This document shows, piece by piece, positions 48,230-60,034 of a DNA stretch of 64,000 bases (within the stretch, counting starts at the first letter, position 1; each line of letters opens with the position of its first letter). The notes under the pieces are model-generated. The model saw only the letters and a list, made by a program, of their open reading frames with translations, was not told where the DNA came from and searched no databases. Position numbers and translations under genes: made by a program. Source of the DNA: Malachius bipustulatus (taxonomy: Eukaryota > Arthropoda > Insecta > Coleoptera > Melyridae); the NCBI GenBank assembly GCA_910589415.1, contig OU342632.1:11783507-11847506 (forward strand). The letters are read 5' to 3'.

Positions 48230-48822
48230 AGGTGTCCCTGAGATGACTTCACATCTCATACTACCAGTTCCTCGGGTGAAACTAAGTCGATTAAAGTCAA
48301 ATTATCTTAGTACAAAGCTGCTTGGTTTGGCCACTAAAAACTTTTGATTTGAATGTTGAAAAAAAAATACGAAATTTCCCATCAAAATCAACATTCAAAT
48401 GCGATTATCTTCTAAACTATAAGGTTAAACGACTTTTATACAGAGTACCTTTTTTGTAAAAAACGAGTTAAGTAATCTACGCTGGATATTAAAAAAAATT
48501 AGTTCCATTGGCGTAGGAATTCAAAGAATATGAAATCTAAAAAACCAATGATCTACGCCAATTAATTAACGTCTTCAGTAATTTTGGTATAGCACTTTTT
48601 GTCCCACAAATCCATCACGTCATAAAAATTTTCATCAAAATTACTTCAGCGGTTTAGCTTTAATAAGCAAAGAACAATTTCATAATTGACATATAGTCTG
48701 ACATCTCCTAGTGACCAAACCAAGTAACTTCTTGATTAAGATAAGTTGACTTAAATCGACTTAGTTTCACCCCAGGAACATTTGATAGTGAGCTGTGAAG
48801 TCATTTCAGTGACATCCTGTAT
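48230..48822. mobile_element. Foldback element between two direct repeats
   Basis: Left outer arm: GGTGTCCCTGAGATGACTTC, then GGGTGAAACTAAGTCGATT. Right, inverted: AATCGACTTAGTTTCACCCC, then GAAGTCATTTCAGTGACATC and CTGTATG. Inner parts are mirrored weakly (CTACGCTGG / CCATTGGCGTAG). No coding region. Confidence 0.75.
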
Positions 48823-49111
48823 GTACACTCGTATTATATCGTATTGTTTTCTCGATTTCCCGGATAATTCAGTTCTAGAAAATGATTTTAGCAACTTGAA
48901 AAATTTCCGAAGGTGAACTTCATTGCACGTGTTTAGATCACACATCGACAAGTTATAAGAATAAGTAGTATAGTTATGTCGTTTCACCTTTGACGCTGTC
49001 CTGTTGACGCTCGCTCGTTAACGATCGCGATGGGAAGTTACTTTTAGTTTTTTTTTCAGTTTATCATAAATTATAATTAGATGAAAATTATGAGTTATGA
49101 TTGGCCTTACC

Positions 49112-49274
49112 CGTGTGGAATGAAACTGTCGAGCTGTGATTGACCCCCATCCGTGTGAAATGATTCACTCTCTCACTCTCTCTCACACACACACACAGTG
49201 TTGGTACGTATAGAATGTAACATCATTCTAAACTAAAATCAGCAACATAATGAATATTTTATTCAATAATCGCA
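49112..49274 (+). repeat. Dispersed direct repeat, unit 2
   Basis: Second copy of the unit at 47862-48003, expanded by a CT/CA microsatellite at 49167-49197. Confidence 0.62.
49167..49197. repeat. CT/CA microsatellite
   Basis: CTCTCTCACTCTCTCTC followed by about six CA units. Confidence 0.85.
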
Positions 49275-51454
49275 GAGGAACTGTGTTTACATTTTTATAT
49301 TTTTAGAAAAAATATTTTTTTTTAATTAAATAATTTTAATTGGTTAGTAGTTGTTTATGATGGCTTTCGCTGATTCCGTGGTAATGCCTGCTCCAACATT
49401 AGACTCCAACTGTCTATTCAGAAAATGCTCAGGACCATAACAGTAAAAGGTTCGTGTTTTGCACGCATGTCTGCCTCGTATTCTATATACCTGTATGAAT
49501 TAGCACCAACCTATTCGACGTAGGTAATAAGGCTAATGTTGGGTTTTTCTGTTTAATTGTCTAAGCTAAGGGTATTTTAACATTCCAGTAACAGCACCGA
49601 CTTAAGACTTAACGATGTAAGAACTAAGCGCTCTTAATACGGTTTGACTGTCCGTGAACATACAGATTTGATTTGCGCCTTTTATTTTCAGGTTATTTTG
49701 TGCTTAAGTAAATAATGTATAGGTATACTACGAGTCAAGAATTTCAAGCTAAAAATGATGGAAAATTTTTCAACAGCCTTGGAGAGCACATAATAATTTA
49801 TAAACGGCTTAAGTTTCCATTATTGATCCACCTCTCAGTTTACGGAGCCTTTTTTAAGCCACGTCCTCATGTTTCCATACTTCGCAGTCAGGATACCTTA
49901 GACATTTTATGTGGTCGATTAACGCTTTTGGAATCTTGTCTGTTTTTGGTATTTTTCTAAAATAAATAAATAAGGTAAATCCATCAACTGTTAGGATATT
50001 TGATTTATTTTTTCATATTGCTCTATTGGATGTTTTTTTTTATAAAAGTTAAAATGTTTTTCCTTTTATTGTTTCAGTGTAGAGACAAAATCGCTACAAT
50101 AAGCTTTTTATTTTCCACTATTATTTTCACTTATTGACTACAGTCTCGCGAGGCCATCAACTTTAAAAAAGTATTATGTCTTCAGAGAAGGCTATGAAAT
50201 GTGAGTACCTACATCATACTTAGCGATAATCAAGTAAGTCATCTAGTTTTCCTTTTATATCATACTCTGAGTGCTTTTGCTATTATTGATCACATAACTC
50301 AGTATAATAATCATTACAGTTAATATTATATTATGAAAATGAATCGATGTTACTAAGTATACCTACCTAAGAATAATAATAATAATTCCTGTAACTAGCG
50401 ACAGGTGTTCGATTTCATTGTGAATAAATTGCAACTATATATAAATAGGTGATCGAATTAATGATGTTGGCTATCATTTGATTTCAATAGTCGCGACTAC
50501 CTTATTTCCTGTGCAATAAACAGGAAATTATGAGTAACTTGCATGTAACTAATGGTCATTAATGTTCCTAGTTTGGACTAATATCCTAACTAGTGGGTTG
50601 TCTTGTAATTTATGTAGTTAATTGCTCGTAGCATGGAATTGCTGAACTTAGATGAACTTAACGTAAAATTGTTGAATTGGTTGGAACTGGGTATTATTAA
50701 TCCTATCATATATTTCGCACACGAACTTTGGATTAGTTTGTCCTTTAACACCGCCTAGTTTCATTGCTTTTTTTATAAATTTATACATAACATACTTTTG
50801 AGTGTTTTCTTTTATTTCCCTGCTATACAGGCTGTTGAAAAATTCTTGGAAAAAAAACAACGACACACTATGGTACGGTGTTGTGGGATTCCACAAAAAA
50901 TTCTATCTAAGTACATTTTTGTTTCCGAGATATCGCAATCATTTCTTTTTTAAGTATGGCAACGTTGAATTGAATTTTGAGGTAGTAGAATCGAGCCTGC
51001 AATCTTTTTTTCAGATTAATATTCTATGGTTGCTGTTTGCAGTCATTCCTACTTGTCAATTTGTCAAAATAAGCTGTCTTGAAAATGTGAAATTGATGTG
51101 TCATGATCAAATTCTAATATTATGATAAATACTAGAAATTATCTTTTTCTGTATGATTTACCTTTTACTACATGCTATTAAAGCTTTTTAAATATGAGAC
51201 TTTGTTTATTGTTTGTAATGAATGACATACAAGCTGCTGTGGTGCAATTACAATTATTTATCATCTATTTCACCTAACCACATAATGATATATCGCGACG
51301 TCCCTACTTACTGAATCTTAATTCTTAATTACATTTTGACTTCTATGATATAAGTGTTTCACTTTTTATGTGGATAAATGAATTAAGTTTCCATAAATCA
51401 ATGAATTTATTTAAGGTTAGGCTAGCTAATTCTTGATGAAAATCACTGATAAAT
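49275..51454. other. No recognisable gene
   Basis: Unique sequence. A TATACAGGCTGTTG word at 50824 may be one end of a decayed TACAGGGTG-type element without a visible opposite arm. Confidence 0.4.
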
Positions 51455-51939
51455 TCATAAATAAAACTATTGTACATAGTAGATTTTCACCTTATTGATT
51501 TTATGCACAACGCGTTTCACCACCTTGTGGCTTCTTCAGGCGCTATTGTAATGGTATTACAAAATACATAATGGTGAACTTATATGACTATGTAAGAAAG
51601 TATTGGTCTTAATTTATATAACGGTTGTTAAGGTATATAATTTATGAAAGTAGGTTGGTAGAAAAGAATATTGAGGGGTGGCCATTTATTTGATCATTAA
51701 GTAGGTTTACCTGAATTTTTATGTTTGTTTATTTCTAATGATTCTAATAAATTTAATTTCCAACTTTTACTTTGATTATGTAGGATACCTATCAAAATCT
51801 GCGTTAAATTGATGTTCTCCAATCAAATGATTTGAGTAAGTAGTTAGAATCTTGTTTCTTGTAATCGTAGCTTCTTTTGTGTTCTAAAATACTGGTTTTG
51901 AAATTTCTACCTGTTCTCCCTATACATACCTATTACCTA

Positions 51940-52126
51940 ATATTTGATGAGTTTTTATTGGGATTTAGGTTCTAATTTAAATTTGCCACTAAAGATTCTT
52001 TACAGAACAAATTAGAAAACTTTCGCACAGCATGTGAGGAGAAGACAAAAGACATGGACGGTACCGTTTCGTCCTTATTATGGACTCATCAGCATATCAT
52101 ATCAGTCAGATCAAAACCACACACGC
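51940..52126 (-). mobile_element. Small insert carrying a hammerhead motif, flanked by 15-bp direct repeats
   Basis: The insert lies between CATACCTATTACCTA at 51925-51939 and the same word at 52127-52141. Wider boundaries (51924-52145) with CCTAT duplications on both sides are equally possible. On the minus strand it starts GCGTGTGTGG, carries the ribozyme, and ends with AATAAA and CATCAAATAT. No coding region. It could be a SINE-like retroelement, a retrozyme or a solo PLE terminal repeat. Confidence 0.55.
52051..52098 (-). ncRNA. Hammerhead ribozyme motif (self-cleaving, short stem III)
   Basis: Minus strand, 5' to 3': GATATG (stem I), CTGATGA (core), GTCC-ATAATAA-GGAC (stem II, 4 bp, 7-nt loop), GAA (core), ACG-GTAC-CGT (stem III, 3 bp plus tetraloop), C (cleavage base), CATGTC (stem I strand, 6 bp with one G-U). 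All conserved core bases are present: C3 U4 G5 A6 G8 A9, G12 A13 A14, the A15.1-U16.1 pair and C17. A second GAC/GTC helix can extend stem I beyond an internal loop, as in natural type I hammerheads. Predicted cut is between plus positions 52057 and 52056. Short stem III is typical of the hammerheads found in PLEs, retrozymes and some animal repeats. Cleavage activity is inferred. Confidence 0.8.
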
Positions 52127-52319
52127 CATACCTATTACCTACATACCTATAAATTTTGTCACAATCTATGCATTTTAATTTGTAGACTCCTGATTTTAGA
52201 TTTTTATCTGTTTTTTGTTTATGATTTTTGAGATGTTTCCCTATTAAATTATCTGTTTTGAAAGTTGTATGAAGATTATGTTAAACAATTCACATTCTTG
52301 AAACAGAAAACCACAAATT

Positions 52320-53090
52320 AATTAATTTCTTAGAATAAATAATAACTAGAAACAACAATAAACATGAATTCGGTATATACCATAAACCATCACACACAGA
52401 CACAGTCATTGTTGGTATTCTGTGGTCATACCTAATAATTCAGCTCACCCCTTTCAACATAAAATGGTAGCATTCAGTAGCTTCATACACAGATTATTAA
52501 ACACCCCCTTAACTAACGAGAACTACAACAAATAACTTAATATTATAAAACAAATTGCCTACAACAACTATGACCCGAAAATAATTGACAGTTTAATCAC
52601 TAAAAAACAATTCACATTAGCTATACAGAAAATATTTCCGGAAACGAAAGAAACCACAAAAATATTTAACTGCTTAACTTACATACCTAGGTAAACCCAG
52701 TAAAAAAACTAAAAACACTATTTTCTCAACACAATCTCCATGCAACTTTGACAGAACAGAGATTCAACAGGAAAACATCTCAAAAATTATAAACAAAAAA
52801 CCAATAAAAATCTAAAATCAGAAGTCTACAAATAAACATGCACAGATTGTGACAAAATTTATAGAGGGAGAACAGGTAGAAATGTCAAAACCAGAATTTC
52901 AGAACACAAAAGAAGCTATAAATTCAGGTAATTTACTTAATGATCAAATAGATGACAACCCTCAATATTGTTAAATCTATTCACCAAAACTCGGAAATTC
53001 CCAGAATAACAATAACTACTTTTACCTGCTTACTTTCATAAATAATATACCTTAACCGTTATATCTTAATCTTACAAGATCAATACTCCA
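52320..53090 (+). pseudogene. Penelope-like element fragment (RT end, GIY-YIG) in opposite orientation
   Basis: Plus-strand pieces in changing frames: IYHKPSHTDTVI (usual YrKpThTd), SFIHRLLNTPLTNENY, IKQIAYNNYDP, HNLHA near 52740, then VYK-TCTDCDKIYRGRTGRN and VKTRISEHKRSY. The GIY-YIG text is nearly continuous, with one stop. The 3' region (ACTTAATGATCAAATAGATG, CCCTCAATATTG, CTTACTTTCATAAA) parallels that of the minus-strand copy and ends near 53090 before the terminal part. No RT active site remains. Confidence 0.72.
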
Positions 53091-53154
53091 TATAGATATA
53101 CAGATCGTTTATTTTTATCTCTCTCACCATTGGGATCTTGAGAAGTAAATAGCA

Positions 53155-53460
53155 CAGATACAGGGTCGGTTAAATTACATAGAAGTTGCATATTTTGATA
53201 CTGAAAATCAGTAAAAATATTTGTAAAAAAAAATCGTTTACAAAATATGGCGGAAAAACTGGAAATCGTGATTTCCTTCTCCGCCCAGTATCTTTGTTTG
53301 TTTAAAAGATAATGACTTGAAATTTGGCACACAGGCAAAGGGTGAAATTTTAACGAGGCTAGAGTTCTTATGTTTTATATAGCGTGTTCCTTTTCAGAGA
53401 TACGGCACCCAACTTTTGTTTTTCTTATGGCAGCCATTTTGGATTTTGACACCATTTAAT
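53155..53460 (+). mobile_element. Single arm of a TACAGGGTC foldback relative
   Basis: GATACAGGGTCGGTTAAATT and, 260 bp on, TTTTTCTTATGGCAGCCAT recur from the arms of the elements at 31077 and 46647. No mirrored second arm is present downstream, so this is a half-element or a diverged relative. Confidence 0.55.
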
Positions 53461-53573
53461 AAGAGCGCGTAAAAAACCATTCAATTACATGTATCACATG
53501 TCATAATTATGATCATCAAAAAATTAAAAAAATACGGAAAACCGGTTTTTAATTTTTAAGGTATTTATTATTA

Positions 53574-53622
53574 TTATTATTATTATTTTATTATTTTTAT
53601 TGTATTATTTTATTTTATTTTA
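53574..53622. repeat. (TTA/TTAT)n microsatellite
   Basis: TTATTATTATTATTATTATT followed by interrupted TTAT and TTTTA units. Confidence 0.8.
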
Positions 53623-53959
53623 ACTACTATCTCACAAAAAAAAAACGAATCGAAAGATTATTTTTTTAATTAATAAAATTAAATTAATTAAACTGACAGA
53701 CATATTCAAACTTGGAGCAGAGTATTTTGTTTAAGTAGGTACCTGCCTTCATAAAAATATAGAAAAACAAATACCTTTTTTTAAAAAATAATAAAAAAAA
53801 AAGATTATTCTAAAGGACTAGAATAATAATAATAATGTAAGAAATACGAAAAAAATTATTTCAATGGCAATGAGAAGGTATACGTTTTTATATTGGCGAC
53901 TCTATAGTGTTTTTCAAACTTATTCTCGACAGATCTCCTTAAAATATAAGACGTATACG

Positions 53960-54560
53960 CAGGTCAGTTTTAAATTTTAAACAGCTCCAACATTAATCCA
54001 ACCTATATTCTTGACCAGCCTGACCTGACCAGCAGAGTTGAGTGAAAACGGTCTGAAAACTTGAACTCGAGATTTTCTTGAAATTAGGAAATTAGCAGCC
54101 TGAGAAAATGCTTAAAGGTTATAATGTGAGCCTTAGTACGACGACTCCAATGATTGAAGTCGGAGTAGGATGTACTTTGACATCTTCTTCCTCATACGCC
54201 AACTCCATTTATCATGAGTTTCTCAAAACTCATCCATGTCCAGTTCCGTACATTTTGCAACCATGACCTAGTTTTCGCTTTTTAATGTTTTTTGGGAATT
54301 TCAAGTCGATCGATGAAAACGAATTCATTAGCATATTTTACTCGAAAATTTAAAAGAAAACTACAAACTTTGGAAGCATCCACCTTTCCTCTAAGGCACC
54401 ATATATCCTGTTGGTAGATGGTAGATTAATAGTCAATAGAATTCGGGAACACTCCAGCGCTAATTAGACAGTTTAGGTAGTTCAGCGAGAATTTTTCCTT
54501 GAGGAACACCAATACTTTTTATTTACTTTTATATCTTAACTGGGTAGTTGAGAAAGATCG
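53960..54560 (-). pseudogene. Possible RTE-like LINE ORF2 remnant
   Basis: On the minus strand GVPQGKI appears near 54505 (typical RT B-box start), and about 250 bp further TRSWLQNVRNWTWMSFEKLM, which resembles the C-terminal text of RTE-type LINE proteins in insects (usual RTSWl.nlr.Wtg.s..eL). The distance is shorter than normal and no FADD box was found between them, so the element would have a large deletion. Confidence 0.32.
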
Positions 54561-56178
54561 TCAAAAGCAAGCCTTGCATATTTCTTCTACAAATCCTTCC
54601 TCTCATTGACCCATTGTTTTAGATCTCCACGTCCACAGTGGCTATAAGATACTGATTCGGGCGGGGTGGTCCCTGGTGGGTAGCATTTTTGTAAAAAGGA
54701 AGTTCCCATATTATGTAAATACTCGTATGTGACCGATGATCATTATTCATTATTGACAATCCCCTCCCCACCCCACACAGGATTGACAAGATTATTCAGG
54801 TACATTATAAGTACACAACCTACAGCCTTATCTAGCGAGTGTAATCATGTAATCATGAGAGATGGAATCAGGCTATTTTCCGGATTACATCGTGGATCAT
54901 ATAGGGTCGATTCTAAGTACACAAATTTCATTAGACCAAATATTTCTTGTCACATTTGTTTTGTATCTCATTCCTTGTGTGCAGTATGATTCGAAAGTGT
55001 CAATTTTTTTGTTTTGAGTGGATGGCCTCCAAATTTCTGTTTTAGAATTTTTTTTTAAATATCTTAATAATTTTCACTTCAAAGCCAAAGTACATTATAT
55101 AAATGAAGTAGTTGGAGGGGATTCGGAAATCATATTGTATGAGTGCCCTGTAAAATAGGACCCGGAAGCTCATAGACATAGACATTCTTTTACAACGACA
55201 TTATCTTCAAATCTGGAAGAGCTGTCTATAAACTAATACAAAGCAATTGTGATTGTAATAATGCGGCTGTTCCTATCCTACTATCCCGTCATATTCACTA
55301 GTCTTTCTCAAATATAATGCAGATAAATTACACGAGACTGGCCAGTGACCATGAATCGCATTCAAAGAAGCGTGATGCCTCCCAAATCTTCTGAGCCGCT
55401 GAGCTGCTATACATCATACGTCACCTTTGAAGGCACAGGATTTGTTATCTATTGAAACTCCACAGCAGAGTTGTTCTGTAGATGTCGCAGATGGTTCTGG
55501 GTAGTGCGAATTCCTCAATGCAGCTTGTAGACATCCATGAATTTGCAGCATTCGCCGCATTTCTTATGATGGAGCGGTAGAATTAAAAGATTTAACTTCC
55601 CCTTAAAAGGAGCAAACTGTTTATGAAAACTTTTTAAATTATTTTCTCGGAAACTATGCATCGCAATTTATTGATCAAGATGTAACATACTTGTACCGGG
55701 TGAGTCATTTTAAGAATGGTCACCGGGAATATCTCAGAAACTAGGCATCGCACAGCCTCTGGCAAAAATTTTTTCTTAAGGTAAGTGGCCCTAACAAATC
55801 GTTGGAAAATAGTTTTGAGCTTCTAAAATGACCGTTTGGGCGCATGATAAAAAAATGGAATTGTCTCACTATTTTTCAAAATAAGGGTATATTCAAAAAT
55901 ATCACGGATGTACCTAATGATTTTTTTATCTTGCAGTTTTTTTTAATAACTCCATAAATGAAATGGTTGGGGAACGTTAAAACTTTGTTTATTCAAATGT
56001 CGATTATTCCGGTCAACGTCAGCGGAATTTAACGGAATCAGTCTCATTACGAAAGAGCTTTCCTGCTTTTGCCAATTGCGGTTTACGAATTTTTCATTTT
56101 GTTAACCGCAACCGCTGAAGGGAGTTATCTTACATGTAAGGAAATATCGCGATTTTTCTAAAAAAAAAATAGAATGGG
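54561..56178. other. No recognisable gene
   Basis: Unique sequence; 55695-56160 (GGGAATATCTCAGAAACTAG) has the flavour of a single foldback arm and repeats a nearby word, TCTCGGAAACTATGCATCGC at about 55648, in direct orientation. Confidence 0.35.
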
Positions 56179-56779
56179 TATACATACAGGGTGTACCAGC
56201 TCGATTTAGACAACGGTAAGGGCCGTGTAGGTCTCGTCAAGACGAAACGTTTTTTTATTTGAAGTTTTTTGATTTGGACCTTCGTTGCGGAAATATGTCC
56301 GACTTCCGGTTTTTAGTTTTTTGGCTCCGCAGTTTCGGCATTTTTAGGTTCTCGCCCAAACTGAAACTAGTTTTGGAAACTCCTTAGCTTCAGTTACAAC
56401 TTTCATATTGAAGTCAAGGTTCTATCTCTGTTGGATTCAAAATGGCGACATGCCTAAGACTTTAAATTTTAAGTCTTTGAATCAATTCAAATTGAATCAA
56501 ATTGAAAAATTAAGATTTTGAATCCAACAGAGATAGAACCTTGACTTCAATATGAAAGTTGTAACTGAAGCTAAGGAGTTTCCAAAACTAGTTTCAGTTT
56601 GGGCGAGAACCTAAAAATGCCGAAACTGGAGCCAAAAAACTAAAAACCGGAAGTCGGCCATATTTCCGCAATGAAGGTCCAAATCCAAAAACTTCAAATA
56701 AAAAAACGTTTCGTCTTGACGAGACCTACAAGACCCTTACCGTTGTCTAAATCGAGCTGGTACACCCTGTATATGTATA
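56179..56779. mobile_element. Foldback element with almost perfect arms
   Basis: Left end TATACATACAGGGTGTACC, right end TACACCCTGTATATGTATA. The arms of about 285 bp mirror each other with only scattered mismatches (for example TCAAGGTTCTATCTCTGTTG against CAACAGAGATAGAACCTTGA). The loop is under 40 bp and A/T-rich. No coding region. The near-identity suggests recent origin or arm-to-arm gene conversion. Confidence 0.9.
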
Positions 56780-56982
56780 TTTATTTTTATAGTGAAAGAA
56801 AAAATTAAATTCTTATGAGGTCATTGAAAACCGCAGCTGGACAACTTTCATCCAACTGTAGGTAGGTATCTGCCAGCAAAGTTGATTTTATGAATTTTCA
56901 GAGTTTGACCTTCGCACGGATCAAATGGAAATCCCCCTCGGTTAAAATTCCTGAAATTCAAGTAAGTTATTGGCGATAGAAG

Positions 56983-57111
56983 TGTGAAAACAGAAAAACA
57001 ATTAAAAGTTCACGTCATGAGATATTCCCAAAAACACAACTTTTTAGTTTAAAATCAAGTTTTTGGGAATATTTCATGACGTGAAATTTCAACCGTTTTT
57101 CAGCTTTCACC
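56983..57111. repeat. Short palindrome
   Basis: GTGAAAACAGAAAAACAATT and CACGTCATGAGATATTCCCA on the left are mirrored by TGGGAATATTTCATGACGTG and TTTTTCAGCTTTCAC on the right, with a loop of about 20 bp. Confidence 0.75.
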
Positions 57112-57160
57112 ACAGTGAGTGACAAAGACAAAAATACTTCATGTTTGCTTCATTTTTATT

Positions 57161-58408
57161 ACAGGGTGTCTAATGTAACTTGTCCCTATACCTTATAAAG
57201 GAACCTGAATGTAAGTACGAAAAAATGTTTCGAATAAATGTTGTTTCGGATAATGAGATCTTTTTCTATATTATGCTAATTTCAAAATGACCGACGTTTT
57301 ATATACCTACAGGATCATGACGTTACTTTTTTTAATATAATGGCCTAGATATTTTTCTAAAACTACTGAAAAATACAAATACATTAATGTATGTTATAAT
57401 ATGGGTCTCCGACTTCTTGTTTCAAATTTATTATGGTTCTTCATTAAAAAATAGCAATCTTGAAGCACCATGTAGAGGTTGCTATTTGACATTTTGAACA
57501 CCGTTTACACCGAAAGATTTTTGACATTTGTCTTCTTTAATTTTTTGCGAATAAAATTGTAAATTTTCAATCCCAAAGCAGTGTTGCCATGTTTTGCAAA
57601 AACCGGTTTTCCTCATTTTTCTCAAATGGCGGCAGGTCCAATATTACATCATCCGAAACTTTAAAAGACGAATCCAATGACATATGTCACAACATAGGAT
57701 TAAATTCACTGGTTTTAATTCAATTCGTGTTGTTTCTTTGGAAAAAATCTGTATACTTAGATACAACATGTATTCTGATATATGTATTATAAACGGCCAA
57801 TGGTTTCCATGGCAATGAGAGCTCGTGTTCGTAAATAAATATTATATTTTAACAGTTTTATTATTTGAGCCCTTAATTATGACACGAATGCAGTCCTACT
57901 TTGTAACATGTCATTGAATTCGTCTTTCGAAGTACTTTCGAATGAGCCCACGTAATATGGGACCTGTCATTTGAAAAAAAATTAAGAAAATCAGCACTTT
58001 GCAAAACGTGACAATACTGCTTTGTGATTGGAAATTTTACATTTTCATTCGCCAAAAGATTAAATAAGAAAAATGTAGAAATCTTTTGGTGAAAACAGCG
58101 TTCAAAAAGGTCAAATAGCAATACCTCTACATGGTGCTCCAAAGTTGAGCTATTTTTTGCTGAAGAGCCGTAATAAATTCGAAGCAAGAAGTTGGAGACC
58201 CATATATGAGATGCATTATTGAATTTGTGTTTCTATGTAATTTTAGAAAATTTTCAAATATACAATAGGCCTCCGTATTAAAAAAAAATGTAACTTAGCG
58301 TCATAGCCCTGTATATTTTCCGAAACAACATTTATTCGAAACATTTTTTCGTATCACATTTAGGCTACATAATAAGGTAGAGGGACAAATTATATGAGAC
58401 ACCCTGTA
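57161..58408. mobile_element. Foldback element (~1.25 kb)
   Basis: Left end TTACAGGGTGTCTAATGTAA, right end ATGAGACACCCTGTATCC. Arms of about 0.55-0.6 kb share AAATGTTTCGAATAAATG and its mirror, GAAGCACCATGTAGAGG against CCTCTACATGGTGCTCC, and AAAGCAGTGTTGCCATGTTTTG against its diverged mirror. The small frames on both arms are by-products of the palindrome. Confidence 0.84.
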
Positions 58409-60034
58409 TCCTGTACCTATAATGTAATAAAAAATTCAAAATGTAACGGGATCCTTATAAGGATCCAATACTATAATACAGTCCGAGAACCGTATTGAAA
58501 AGTAAGCTGTTATTTGGCAAGTTTTGAGAGCGGTTAATAGCATTAGCATAGGCATCGGTTTACTCAATTTGAAAGCTTTTCTGCATGCTTTTCTTTTAGT
58601 TACCAAATAAAAATCATGCAACTTGCAGCTTTTGTCCATCATTATTGAAATTAGTAAGGATTTTTATTTACAAAATCTTTTTGCAATAATTTTTTTGGCA
58701 ATAAATTTGAAACCAATAGGTATCATTTATGTATAAAGAATGAAGAGACCTCGCAAATGAGGTGTCACAAGCTTATTCCCCTTCCCATTGGAAAATTTAG
58801 GGGTGATATAAGTGTCAGACTAAGAGAGGGAAATTTTTTACGCTATACTAAATGTAATTTAATAATAAAAAAATGACCTGTTTCGGTTGTTCTTTATTTC
58901 TACAAATACCAACTAAAAAAATTAATTAATTCTTTACATTATATTATGGTTCTGTATACACAAACGAAAAACATAATTAAAAAAATATTCTTAAACGTAA
59001 CAAGGATTAAAAATAACTTCATTAAAATTAAATGAAAAAAGGTAATACCTACTGTAAATAATAGTTTTTGGGGAATTTTTTTTGTATCGGGATAGTTATT
59101 TTTTAAAGATAAAAAATTCAATAAAATCCTAAATTATGTGATAATCTCTATCCACACCTACTACTGTATAACAATGTAACAAGTTCCGGAATCATCCATC
59201 TATAGTTAATAGTTAGGAATAATTACTTCTCAGAGCAACCTACCTATATAATGGTTTAAATTTTCTTCTTGGTAGATATCATACAAACTCATTAATACTT
59301 TTGTTTATTTCTTCACCATTTTCATCAACCGCAGGACGTTGAAATTTAATTAAATAATTTTCACAAAATCGCGACAAGACCCAGCATACAATTAAAATAT
59401 AATTGAACGAATCCCACTATTACACAATTCCTATTCAGCAACTGTCTAGTTCCACAAGAGAGGGCCGGGACAAGATAAAAAATAGCCCGCTGCTGCCAAC
59501 TGGTTGTTATCTGATAGCAATTAAGAAAATCGCGTGTGGTGCAATAAACAAGTCATTATTTTCCGGAGACTAAATAACAGTCATTTAGATTGTTGGTTTC
59601 ATTCAGAGTTGCCGTGCTCTTTTCATTTAGACCCATTCATATTGGGTAGTGCGAGCTCCAAATTCAAGCCACCCACATTATTTAAGATTAGGAATATACG
59701 TTTATATTGTTGCGTTTGTAAATTTATCTTTACATAGCTCAATAATTATTCTATAGATAATCGAGCCCGTTTAATGAAGTTCAACAGCGGTCAGCCACGG
59801 AAGAGCAGGATTATTAAAATAGTATAATAACTTTTTTGCACGGAACGACATCGCAGGGTATAAGCGCTTACATTATTTTTTAGCCGCTGAATTAAAGAGC
59901 GGAAATGTTCCTGCTGTCTTGATAGCAGAGTGCTACCAATTGAGAGCGTTTATTACTGATATTAGTATCTACTGCATTTTTATTCATTATATTTTATTCA
60001 CGCCATCTGTCAAATGTTGCCATTTAGAGTGTTG
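58409..60034. other. No recognisable gene
   Basis: Mostly AT-rich. 59455-59560 and 59745-59850 are GC-richer, non-repetitive patches (GAGGGCCGGGACAAGATAAA) that could be regulatory; no coding region. Confidence 0.35.

Larger units (their letters stand above)
51455..52270 (-). pseudogene. Penelope-like element C-terminal fragment (GIY-YIG) with 3' end
   Basis: On the minus strand: HNLHTTFKTDNLIGKHLKNH, KNLKSGVYKLKC and DCDKIYR (start of the GIY-YIG endonuclease, here VY-IYR), an insert, then GRTGRNFKTSILEHKRSY (usual GQTGR.f..Ri.EHk). A 3' region follows, ending near 51490 in CCTGAAGAAGCCACAAGGTG and AACGCGTTGTG, wording typical of PLE termini. The N-terminal RT is missing. The 187-bp insert with a ribozyme motif splits the domain. 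It diverges head-to-head from the plus-strand PLE fragment at 52320. Confidence 0.75.

Noticed and set aside
57589..58187. Frames of 67 and 104 codons on opposite strands
   Set aside because: Arms of the 57161-58408 palindrome; no protein domain.
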